A DNA stretch of 64,000 nt from Demetria terragena DSM 11295 (GTDB lineage: Bacteria > Actinomycetota > Actinomycetes > Actinomycetales > Dermatophilaceae), in assembly GCF_000376825.1 (NCBI RefSeq), contig NZ_AQXW01000003.1, forward strand, positions 248,001 through 312,000, written 5' to 3'. The position numbers and the translations under genes were made by a program. Shown one piece after another: positions 33,834 to 40,999 of the stretch (positions within the stretch are counted from its first letter, which is position 1; every line of letters starts with the position of its first letter). Under the pieces are notes generated by a model. It had not been told where the DNA came from. It did not search any database and was given only the letters and a program-made list of their open reading frames with translations.

Positions 33834-33879
33834 CAAGCCCGATCGCCGCCCCTCGTGCGGAGTGCATTCTGATGTGACG

Positions 33880-33915
33880 CTTGACACATCAAGTCAACAA
33901 GTGATTTAGTCACTT
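33880..33915 (+). promoter_or_regulatory. GntR operator/promoter of the amidase-esterase-AbgT operon
   Basis: AAGTGATTTAGTCACTT (33899-33915) is a 6-5-6 perfect palindrome that ends 1 bp before the ATG and covers the probable -10 (TTTAGT). A -35 like TTGACA is at 33881-33886, and CTTGACACATCAAG (33880-33893) forms a second small dyad. Fits autoregulation by the GntR product. Confidence 0.6.
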
Positions 33916-33916
33916 T

Positions 33917-34603
33917 ATGACCCAAGTCACGACATCTCTCTCTGAGCGCATCGCGGACGGCATCGTCGATATTGTGCGTGCCGAAGGCCTCGAGCCAGGC
34001 GACGCGCTCGAATCGTCGCGCCAACTCGCGGTGCGCTTCGACGTCACGACGCCCACCGTCCGAGAAGCGTTGCGTCGGTTGGAAGCGATCGACGTCGTAC
34101 GGTTCCGGCACGGATCTGGAACCTACGTCGGTGAGGGAGTACTGCGCCGGGTCATCAGCAACCCGCATGCTCCCGTCGCAGACCTGCGCTCAGCGCTTGA
34201 GTTGGCCGACGCCCGGCTGGCTCTGGAGCCGCCCATCGCGGCACTGGCCGCGCAATACCGTGTCGAGGGCGATCTGGACCGGCTCGCTACGGCCACTGAC
34301 AACGCGCTCCACCCACCTCAGGACGGCGCCGGCCCAGAACTGCATTTCCACGTCGTACTCGCCAAAGCGAGCAACAATCCGTTGCTCGGGGAAACGATCG
34401 AATCCCTTCTCGCCAGTAGGCGATTGGATCAGGTTCAAATTCGGCATCAGTATGCCGACCGCACGCGAGATCACGCCGAGCACCATCAGATCCTCGAGGC
34501 GATCCGGGACCAAGATGCCTCCAGCGCTGAGCAACTCACCAGGGATCACCTCGCCCACATCCGCGACGCCGTCGCCCAGGCTGGCAAGGAGGTCGGAGCG
34601 TGA
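33917..34603 (+). CDS. GntR-family (FadR/FCD type) regulator
   Basis: 228 residues. N-terminal winged helix (ESSRQLAVRFDVTTPTVREA, then RFRHGSGTYVG) and an FCD all-helical ligand-binding domain with likely metal residues in ELHFHVVLAKASNN and DHAEHHQILEAI. Stop overlaps the creatininase start (GTGA), making it the first gene of a four-gene operon it probably controls. Confidence 0.92.
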   Translation: MTQVTTSLSERIADGIVDIVRAEGLEPGDALESSRQLAVRFDVTTPTVREALRRLEAIDVVRFRHGSGTYVGEGVLRRVISNPHAPVADLRSALELADARLALEPPIAALAAQYRVEGDLDRLATATDNALHPPQDGAGPELHFHVVLAKASNNPLLGETIESLLASRRLDQVQIRHQYADRTRDHAEHHQILEAIRDQDASSAEQLTRDHLAHIRDAVAQAGKEVGA

Positions 34604-35358
34604 CTAATCGACTTGCTGAAATGACCACTCGCGAAGCGGGAGTCGCCGCGCAACAGGATGCGCTGGTCGTGATTCCGGCCGGGGCGTACGAGCAGCACGG
34701 ACCGGCCATGCCGATGGCGACCGACACGATTCGTGCGGAAGCGGTTGCGGCCCGACTCGCGGATGAAGTCGGAGACCAAATCCTGATCGGTCCCTCGATC
34801 CCGGTGGGAGTGTCTCCGCACCATCGGGACTTTGCTGGCACGGTCACCCTGTCGACCGCGACCTTTGCCGCCGTGCTGACTGACTACATCGACAGCTTGG
34901 CGCATCACGGTTTCCGCCGCTTCCTGGTGATCACCGGACATGGTGGCAACAACGCAACCTTGGGAGCGACCGCACACGACCTGCTGCGGACGCACCCCGA
35001 CGTGGAGTTCGCGTGGGTGGCCGTGAGCGCCCTCGCCAAAGACGCGATCGGCGCGCTCGGCGTGAGCGAAGTGCACGGGCATTGCGGGGAAGCCGAGACT
35101 GCCCAGATGCTCTGTGTCGCACCAGAACTGGTGCGCAATGAACTACTTGAGCCGGGCGCGACCACGCTGGCCGAAATGGACCCATTGGCGCGGCTATCGC
35201 GGGCTCCTGGCGTCAACCTTTCCTTGGCGTGGGGCCGGCTCACCTCGAATGGGGTCCTCGGAGACCCCACTCGCGTTACTCCCGCCGACGGCGAGCGGAT
35301 CATCTCCGAAGCCGTCGCAACCTTGACCCACATCGTCACGGAGTGGGCCGCCGCCTAA
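34600..35358 (+). CDS. Creatininase-family amidohydrolase
   Basis: 252 residues. Metal-binding signatures of the family: AYEQHGPAMPMATDT, HRDFAGTVTLS, ITGHGGNN and HGHCGEAETAQM, all with the expected Glu/His/Asp. Family members cleave amides such as creatinine, formamide-type compounds or mycofactocin precursor peptides; no mycofactocin genes are seen here. GTG start overlapping the GntR stop. Confidence 0.9.
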   Translation: MTNRLAEMTTREAGVAAQQDALVVIPAGAYEQHGPAMPMATDTIRAEAVAARLADEVGDQILIGPSIPVGVSPHHRDFAGTVTLSTATFAAVLTDYIDSLAHHGFRRFLVITGHGGNNATLGATAHDLLRTHPDVEFAWVAVSALAKDAIGALGVSEVHGHCGEAETAQMLCVAPELVRNELLEPGATTLAEMDPLARLSRAPGVNLSLAWGRLTSNGVLGDPTRVTPADGERIISEAVATLTHIVTEWAAA

Positions 35359-35382
35359 CTCCGACCACCCGTCACCCACCAC

Positions 35383-35404
35383 GTTCGACGCGCCCGCGTC
35401 GAAC
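35383..35404 (+). terminator. Inverted repeat between creatininase and esterase genes
   Basis: Perfect 10-bp arms (GTTCGACGCG / CGCGTCGAAC) separated by two bases. It may be a weak attenuator inside the operon or a protein-binding site, since the next gene continues on the same strand 44 bp later. Confidence 0.45.
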
Positions 35405-35447
35405 GCAGGATCAGCACGCCCATCCGGGCTGCGGAAATGGACCAACC

Positions 35448-36404
35448 ATGACGCGAAGTCGAACACTCGCGAGTTTCCTCGCCGGAGGTATCGGGCTGAC
35501 CGGCCTGGCCGTCGCGGCCCCGGCGCAGGCCGCCACCCAGCCCAACCAGGTCGCCGGATGCTCCACTCCAGCAACACAATCGGCGAACACCAGCACGAAG
35601 CGCGCATTCACCAGTGGTGGGTTGGAGCGTGACTACATCCTGCACCTGCCCAAGAAGTACGACAGGGATCGCGCCTGGCCGGTCATCGTGGCGTTTCACG
35701 GGCGCGGAAGCACCGGCACGGAATTGGAGGGCTTCTCAGGCCTTTCCGGCCTTCCGGCGATCGTTGCCTACCCCAATGGCGTGATCGGAGACGACAACCG
35801 GCAGGCCTGGCAGGGCGCACCTTATGCCGCAGAAGGCGTCAACGACGTCGCCATGACCCGCGCACTCCTGAACGACATCAACAAGGGCTTCTGCGCCGAC
35901 CCCAACCGCGTCTATGCCACCGGAAAGTCGAACGGCGGTGGCTTCGCCAACCTCCTCGCGTGTCGGCTTCCTGACCGGATTGCGGCCATCGCTCCGGTCG
36001 CGGCAGCCCTCTATCCGGCCTCACGACAGGGCTGCGCCAAGGCCGCGCCGAAGCCGGTGCTTGGCATTCACGGGACCGACGACGTCACCATCCCCTACGC
36101 CGGTGACCAGGATCGTGACCTGCCGATGCTCAACTCCTGGGCGCGGGAGTGGGCCACCAAGGCAGGGTGCACCGACAAACCCCAGACCCGCGTACTCGCT
36201 TATGACGCAGTCGATTCCCGCTACCGAGGGTGCGGCGACAATCAGGTCGGGTTGGTGTCGGTCATGGGCGGTGGGCACACCTGGCCCGGCGCGGATGCGT
36301 ACAGCGGTGGTGGCTACACCACACAGTCCGTTGAGGCCGCTGACCTCGCGTGGGCCTTCTTCAAGAAGCACGCACTCGCACCCACGACAGGAGCGCAGTC
36401 ATGA
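35448..36404 (+). CDS. Secreted esterase, PHB depolymerase/feruloyl esterase (LpqC) family
   Basis: 318 residues. Signal peptide with Arg-rich start (MTRSRTLASFLAGGIGLTGL, cleavage near AQA-A). Alpha/beta hydrolase: GLERDYILHLPKKYD, oxyanion VAFHGRGSTG, nucleophile elbow GKSNGGG (GxSxG), acid in GIHGTDDVTIPY and His in GGGHTWPG. Extracellular hydrolysis of polyesters or aromatic esters. Stop overlaps the AbgT start by ATGA, so the esterase and transporter are made together. Confidence 0.9.
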   Translation: MTRSRTLASFLAGGIGLTGLAVAAPAQAATQPNQVAGCSTPATQSANTSTKRAFTSGGLERDYILHLPKKYDRDRAWPVIVAFHGRGSTGTELEGFSGLSGLPAIVAYPNGVIGDDNRQAWQGAPYAAEGVNDVAMTRALLNDINKGFCADPNRVYATGKSNGGGFANLLACRLPDRIAAIAPVAAALYPASRQGCAKAAPKPVLGIHGTDDVTIPYAGDQDRDLPMLNSWAREWATKAGCTDKPQTRVLAYDAVDSRYRGCGDNQVGLVSVMGGGHTWPGADAYSGGGYTTQSVEAADLAWAFFKKHALAPTTGAQS

Positions 36405-37960
36405 CCCCGGCCCCGTCCCCGAAAGCGCCGGTTGAGGAGAACGACACCGAAAGGCTGCCGTTCATCATCCGGGCCATGGGAGTCGTCGAGCGGGCTGGCA
36501 ATGCTCTCCCACATCCCTTCTGGTTGTTCTGGATTTTGGCGGGCATCGTGGGGGTGATCAGCGCCGTGTTGGCATCGATGGATGTCAGCGTGATCTCACC
36601 CGCCGACGATAAGCGCGTCGCTGTGCGAAACCTCTTCTCTGGCGACGGCTTGGCGATGGCGTCCTCGACCATGGTGGACAACTTCGCGTCCTTCCCGCCG
36701 ATGGCCACGATCGTCGTGGTGATCATGGGAGTGGCCATCGCCGAACGTACGGGCTTTCTTGCGGCGGGCATGAAGGCGGGAGTCTCTCGCGTGCCAGCGG
36801 GCTGGGTGATTTTCGCGGTGGCCTTTGCTGGCACGGTGTCGCACGTGGCCTCGGCCGCGGCCTACGTCATCCTCGTACCGCTGGGTGGCCTGGCCTTCCG
36901 CGCGGTGGGCAAGTCACCCATCCTCGGGATCGTGGTGGCCTACACCTCGATCGCCTCTGGGTATGACGCGAGCCCGGTGCCGACGCCGAACGATGCGATC
37001 TTTGCGGGCATCACCACCGCCGCCGCACAGGTGGTCGACCCCGGGGCCGTGGTTACCCCGGTGAGCAACTGGTACTTCAACATCGCCTCGTCGTTGTTGC
37101 TCGCGACCGTGATCACCCTCGTCACCAAGTTGGTGCTGTCCAAGCGACCGGATCTTGACGCCGACCCGGATGCGGATCTGTCGGACATGGGGTCGCTGAC
37201 GCTGCAGAGCACCGAGCGGCGTGCCCTCAAACTTGCTGGGCTGACCCTGCTGGGCCTCTTCCTCCTGGCGGTTGCACTCATGCTTCCGGAGAGTTCACCA
37301 CTGCGAGGGGAGAACGGATCCATCGCTGAGTCGCCGTTCATGGACGGGATCGCCGGTGTGGTCGCGATCATGTTCGGGGCCACTGGTGTGGTGTACGGCG
37401 TGGTCACTAAGGCGATCACCAAGGCGGGCGATGTGCCCGCCCTCATGGCGCAGGGGATCAAGCAAATGGCGCCAGTTCTGGTGCTGTTCTTCGCGATTGC
37501 GCAGTTCTTGGCCTACTTCGACTGGACCCACATCGGTGATGTCCTCGCCGTTGAGGCTGCCCAGTTCATTCAGGATTCAGGCGTTCCCGTCGCGGTGGTC
37601 TTCCTGCTGGTCTTGGGGATCCTCACCCTGGTGAACGTCATGGTTACCAGCGGATCGGCGATGTGGTCCATCGCGGCGCCGGTGCTCGTACCCATGCTGA
37701 TGCTGGTCGAGATTCCCGCTGAGACGACTCAGGCGCTCTTCCGGATCGCCGACTCTGGTTCGACCGCGATTACGCCGATGAGTCCGTACTTCGTCATGGC
37801 GCTCGGCTTCCTGCAGCAATACCGAAAGAAGGCCGGCATCGGGACTCTGGCGTCATACACGCTGCCGCTGGCGATCGCCATGACAGTGTGCTGGACCATC
37901 CTCTTCTTCGTCTGGTGGGGACTGGGAATTCCGCTCGGTCCGGGCGCGCCTGTGCGTTAG
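36401..37960 (+). CDS. AbgT-family transporter
   Basis: 519 residues, about 11-13 membrane segments. ALPHPFWLFWILAGIVGVIS near the N-terminus, TVSHVASAAAYVILVPLGGL, ASGYDASPVPTPNDAIFAGI and RIADSGSTAITPMSPYFVM match the p-aminobenzoyl-glutamate transporter family (import of the folate breakdown product in E. coli; antimetabolite efflux in others). With an amidase and an esterase upstream, a role in uptake of amide- or ester-linked breakdown products is inferred. Confidence 0.92.
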   Translation: MTPAPSPKAPVEENDTERLPFIIRAMGVVERAGNALPHPFWLFWILAGIVGVISAVLASMDVSVISPADDKRVAVRNLFSGDGLAMASSTMVDNFASFPPMATIVVVIMGVAIAERTGFLAAGMKAGVSRVPAGWVIFAVAFAGTVSHVASAAAYVILVPLGGLAFRAVGKSPILGIVVAYTSIASGYDASPVPTPNDAIFAGITTAAAQVVDPGAVVTPVSNWYFNIASSLLLATVITLVTKLVLSKRPDLDADPDADLSDMGSLTLQSTERRALKLAGLTLLGLFLLAVALMLPESSPLRGENGSIAESPFMDGIAGVVAIMFGATGVVYGVVTKAITKAGDVPALMAQGIKQMAPVLVLFFAIAQFLAYFDWTHIGDVLAVEAAQFIQDSGVPVAVVFLLVLGILTLVNVMVTSGSAMWSIAAPVLVPMLMLVEIPAETTQALFRIADSGSTAITPMSPYFVMALGFLQQYRKKAGIGTLASYTLPLAIAMTVCWTILFFVWWGLGIPLGPGAPVR

Positions 37961-37980
37961 GCGGAAGTATCCGGGTGATA

Positions 37981-38019
37981 GATGCCGATCGTCGGTCCTG
38001 AGTGCCGACGATCGGCATC
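37981..38019 (+). terminator. Terminator of the GntR-creatininase-esterase-AbgT operon
   Basis: Perfect 15-bp stem (37981-37995 and 38005-38019) with a 9-nt loop, 20 bp after the AbgT stop, followed by CTTCTG. Confidence 0.9.
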
Positions 38020-38057
38020 CTTCTGGGTGTTGGCGTGTTGTCCACTGGCCCGCGAAC

Positions 38058-38190
38058 CTCGCCGGTCGAGCGACCCTCGCCGGTCGAGCGACCCTCGCCG
38101 GTCGAGCGACCCTCGCCGGTCGAGTGACCCTCGCCGGTCGAGTGACCCTCGCCGGTCGAGCGACCCTCGCCGGTCGAGCTTGTCGAGACC
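38058..38190. repeat. 18-bp tandem repeat (VNTR-like) ending in the dispersed-repeat core
   Basis: Six copies of CTCGCCGGTCGAG(C/T)GACC in a row from 38058 to 38165, plus a seventh partial unit that changes into GGTCGAGCTTGTCGAGACC. The unit begins with part of the dispersed repeat, so the array probably grew from it. No spacers, hence not a CRISPR. The reverse strand would encode STGEGR/H hexapeptides but no convincing gene. Confidence 0.93.
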
Positions 38191-38205
38191 CCGCTCCGGA
38201 AGGTC

Positions 38206-38649
38206 CTAGACCGTGGGGCCGCGCAACATGACCTCGAGCGCTGGCAGAGGCGCAACGAACTTCGGGCACTTCTCCCGGGAATCTATCTCGATCACACCGG
38301 TGAGCCGACCTGGCACCAAAGATGTTGGGCTGCAGTACTTTCGGCGTGGCCAGCCGCTGCGGGCTGGCACACCGCGCTGAACTTGGCATCGTCGGCGAGC
38401 CCGGGGAAGGATCGCGAAGCGATCCACGTCATGGTCGGGCGCGCGCGCCATCCGACACTTCCGCAGTGGATTGTCGTTCACTGCTGCGATGCTCTCGATT
38501 ACCTACGCTCAGGAAGAGGCGACGCGCACCTTCGGGCGGCCGGCACGTTGATCGATCCGATTCAGGCGCGGCGCACGACGGCAGATCGAGTGCTGATCGC
38601 CATGAGTACTCGGGCGCGAGTTACCAGCGGGAGTTCATCAACCGGGTGA
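38206..38649 (+). pseudogene. Degraded AbiEi-type/DUF559-like protein
   Basis: One open frame without a good start reads DLERWQRRNELRALLPGIYL, then DHTGEPTWHQRCWAAVLSAW, and later IHVMVGRARHPTLPQWIVVH and QARRTTADRVLIAM before TGA. This resembles the N-terminal half of actinobacterial AbiEi-antitoxin-domain/DUF559 proteins (VHPGVYVDHTGPPTWRQRAW-like), with an internal deletion and no C-terminal nuclease-like domain. It starts right after the tandem repeat. The gap 37961-38678 holds nothing else recognisable. Confidence 0.6.
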
Positions 38650-38663
38650 TCGCCGATGCCAGG

Positions 38664-38678
38664 TGCCGACATTCGGCA
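38664..38678 (-). terminator. Small hairpin at the end of the amidohydrolase gene
   Basis: TGCCGA-CAT-TCGGCA, a 6-bp stem with 3-nt loop directly at the amidohydrolase 3' end. A modest terminator for the minus-strand transcript. Confidence 0.45.
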
Positions 38679-39560
38679 TCACTGGTCGGCAAGGCCCATC
38701 AGGCGTGCGCCGTTGTGCCACAACACGTCTCGCATCCACTCGTCGCCAAGATCCAGGCGTTCGAGCGCCTCAAGCTGGTGCGCGTACGGGTAGGGGATGT
38801 TGGGGAAGTCCGATCCGAGGACCACCTTGTGCTGGAGATCGCGCCACCGTGCGACATAGCCCTCGGGCATGGGTGCGTGGGACTCAGTGAAGTCCGTAGC
38901 GACCATGGTGGTGTCGAGATGAACATTCTCGAATTCCGTCGCTATGTCAGCGAACTCGAAATACTCCGGCGAGCCGGCATGTGCGATGACCAGGGTGAGC
39001 CTGGGGAATCGTCGGAGTACCTGTCGAATGGGTTCATCGCCGGTGTGCAATCCCGGCGCCGGCCCCGAACCGCAGTGGATAACAACGGGAACGGCCCTGT
39101 CCTGCAACAGATCCCAGGCGTCGTCGAGGTGCGGGTCGCGGGGGTCATACGCACCAACCTGAACGTGCATCTTGACTAGCCGTGCGCCAGCATCGAGTGC
39201 GGCACCAAGGTGTTCGGTTGCTCGAGGCTCGGGGAACAGCGTGGCCGAATGCACAGCGTCGGGCACCCGGCGCGCGAATTCGGTGCACCACTCGTTCAGC
39301 CAGGCGGACATGCCTGGCTTATGGGCGTAGGTCAGCGATGGAATCCCGCGGAGCCCGAGCTCGCGGAGCGTGGCAAGACGACTCGGCTCATCGGTGCGAT
39401 AGGTGATCGTCCAGGGGCCGCCGCCTAGCTCGCCGCCGACCTCGTCGAAATAGGTCCATACCTTCTGCAACATTCGCTCCGGCAGGAAGTGCACGTGAAT
39501 GTCGGCCAACCCGGGCAGGCCAAGGGCCCTCCAGAACTCCGGTACGTCGATGTCACGCAT
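38679..39560 (-). CDS. Amidohydrolase-2 family protein (ACMSD-like)
   Basis: 293 residues. TIM-barrel metal hydrolase: DIHVHFLP (HxH), later His in VIHCGSG and LVIAHAGSPEYFEF, and the late Asp in VLGSDFPNIPYPY. Members decarboxylate or hydrolyse small cyclic or aromatic acids. ATG 39560 follows GGAGGGGAG; the longer frame is rejected. It starts 2 bp after the MarR stop, so the regulator and enzyme are one operon. Confidence 0.88.
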   Translation of the reverse strand: MRDIDVPEFWRALGLPGLADIHVHFLPERMLQKVWTYFDEVGGELGGGPWTITYRTDEPSRLATLRELGLRGIPSLTYAHKPGMSAWLNEWCTEFARRVPDAVHSATLFPEPRATEHLGAALDAGARLVKMHVQVGAYDPRDPHLDDAWDLLQDRAVPVVIHCGSGPAPGLHTGDEPIRQVLRRFPRLTLVIAHAGSPEYFEFADIATEFENVHLDTTMVATDFTESHAPMPEGYVARWRDLQHKVVLGSDFPNIPYPYAHQLEALERLDLGDEWMRDVLWHNGARLMGLADQ

Positions 39561-39562
39561 CG

Positions 39563-40075
39563 TCAGCTCCCCTCCGGCGCGAGTTTGCGCAGAATGGCAT
39601 TCAACTGGGCTAGCTCCCGATCCGTCAGGTTGTTGAACAGCGCCTGTTCGTGGGCTTCCCACGAGTCCAGGGCTTGTGTCCATGCGGCAATGCCAGCTTC
39701 GGTGGCCGTCACCAGAATGCGCCGACGGTCTTCCTGGTCGGGGGTCCGGGTCGCGAGACCCTGTTCGACCAATCGATCCACGCGGCTCGTCATTCCGGCT
39801 CGCGTCACTCGGGCGCGCTCGGCCAACTCCGCCGGCGTGACGGCTTCGCCGCGCGAGTTGCTCCCGAGCAGAGCGTGCAGGGTCCGGAAATCCTCGTAAC
39901 TGAGCGGGTCGTCGGCCAACAGACTCCGTAGTGCTCGTTCGCTGCGTTTGACGAGTTCGTTCGAGCGGACCAGGGCGGCCTCGACCTGCGCTTCGCGCGC
40001 CTCAGGATCGGGAAATCGGTCGCTCCACCGCGCTAGGTGTCGATCGGCAACGTCATCGGTGGAGGATTGGCTCAC
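39563..40075 (-). CDS. MarR-family transcriptional regulator
   Basis: 170 residues. Winged-helix MarR core: LSYEDFRTLHALLGSN, VTPAELAERARVTRAGMTSR, VDRLVEQGLATRTPDQEDRR and RRILVTATEAG. GTG start (40075). Probably responds to an aromatic ligand and controls the amidohydrolase immediately downstream. Confidence 0.92.
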   Translation of the reverse strand: MSQSSTDDVADRHLARWSDRFPDPEAREAQVEAALVRSNELVKRSERALRSLLADDPLSYEDFRTLHALLGSNSRGEAVTPAELAERARVTRAGMTSRVDRLVEQGLATRTPDQEDRRRILVTATEAGIAAWTQALDSWEAHEQALFNNLTDRELAQLNAILRKLAPEGS

Positions 40076-40228
40076 CCGCCGAGTGTCTCAGCCGTGCGGC
40101 CCTGTGCCCGAGAGTAGGGCTGCCCACGGCGGACATGTCGCTCCCGCGGCGCGGTCCTTGACTCAATCCAAACGAAGTCTTGGCAATTTCATAACCATGT
40201 CGGGTTTTGTCTGCGCCACACTGCCGCC

Positions 40229-40876
40229 ATGTCACGAAAAGCACTGTCACTGACTACCGTCCTCGCGTCCGCCCTCCTGTTGACTTCGGCGGGCGGCGCC
40301 CACGCCAGCCCCGAGGCAGCGACCGGAGAGGGGCTGCGCGCATTTCAACAGGCCCACGGGCTCCCGGCGACCGGCACGGTGAACCCCTCAACCGCGCAGG
40401 CGCTGCAGACAGCAACCGGGGCCGAAGCCGCGAAGTACTTCAACGAGGCCGTCGACCTCGACCCCACCCAAATGGGCCACGCCCGCACAGTGATTGGCGT
40501 CGGTAAGGGCGCAGGGTTCAACGACCAGGGAATCGTCATCGCGTTGATGACAGCCATGCAGGAATCAAAGTTCGTCAACTACACGGTGGCGGTCGACCAC
40601 GACTCGTTGGGCATCTTCCAGCAGCGCCCCAGCACGGGATGGGGTACGCCCGAGCAGATCACTGACGTCGCGACGTCCAGCAAGTCTTTCTACGGCGTCG
40701 CGACGTTTGGCAACAATCCCGGCCTGAAGCAGATTGTCGGATGGGAGACGATGCCCCCAGGCAATGCCGCTCAGGCGGTCCAGCGTTCGGCATTCCCGGA
40801 TGCCTACGCCCAATGGGAGGGCTTCGCCCGAGACCTGTTGGCCAGCCAAGGTCCGACGGTCGAGCCCATTCCGTAA
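40229..40876 (+). CDS. Secreted peptidoglycan-binding, lysozyme-like protein
   Basis: 215 residues. Signal peptide ending AHA-S (about residue 26), one short peptidoglycan-binding repeat (LRAFQQAHGLPATGTVNPST, then AQAL), then a domain common in actinobacterial cell-wall proteins (ARTVIGVGKGAGFNDQGIVI, ALMTAMQESKFVNYTVAVDH, SLGIFQQRPSTGWGTPEQI). This domain resembles transglycosylase-like folds with a Glu in MQES; catalysis is not proven. A strong terminator follows. Confidence 0.85.
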   Translation: MSRKALSLTTVLASALLLTSAGGAHASPEAATGEGLRAFQQAHGLPATGTVNPSTAQALQTATGAEAAKYFNEAVDLDPTQMGHARTVIGVGKGAGFNDQGIVIALMTAMQESKFVNYTVAVDHDSLGIFQQRPSTGWGTPEQITDVATSSKSFYGVATFGNNPGLKQIVGWETMPPGNAAQAVQRSAFPDAYAQWEGFARDLLASQGPTVEPIP

Positions 40877-40907
40877 GAACGGCGTACGACTGACGCCTCA
40901 GGACCAT

Positions 40908-40952
40908 GGTGGGGTCGGGTATCCGCCCGCAGATCGGATACCCGACCCCACC
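40908..40952 (+). terminator. Strong terminator upstream of smc
   Basis: Perfect 18-bp stem (40908-40925 and 40935-40952), 9-nt loop. It separates the accessory region from smc; the smc promoter must lie between 40953 and 40984. Confidence 0.93.
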
Positions 40953-40958
40953 CGCGGG

Positions 40959-40990
40959 TATGGTGACCTGAACCGATTCCGCCTGGAGGA
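40959..40990 (+). promoter_or_regulatory. smc promoter -10 and ribosome binding site
   Basis: TATGGT (40959-40964) directly after the terminator is the best -10; GGAGGA (40985-40990) lies 9 bp before GTG 41000 and decides the start. Confidence 0.5.
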
Positions 40991-40999
40991 CCCGCCCGC

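Noticed and set aside
38058-38190. CRISPR-like array
   Set aside because: Units are contiguous without spacers and no cas genes are near.
37794-38255. Minus-strand frame with STGEGR repeats
   Set aside because: The hexapeptides only mirror the 18-bp tandem repeat, and the frame runs through the AbgT terminator and gene end.
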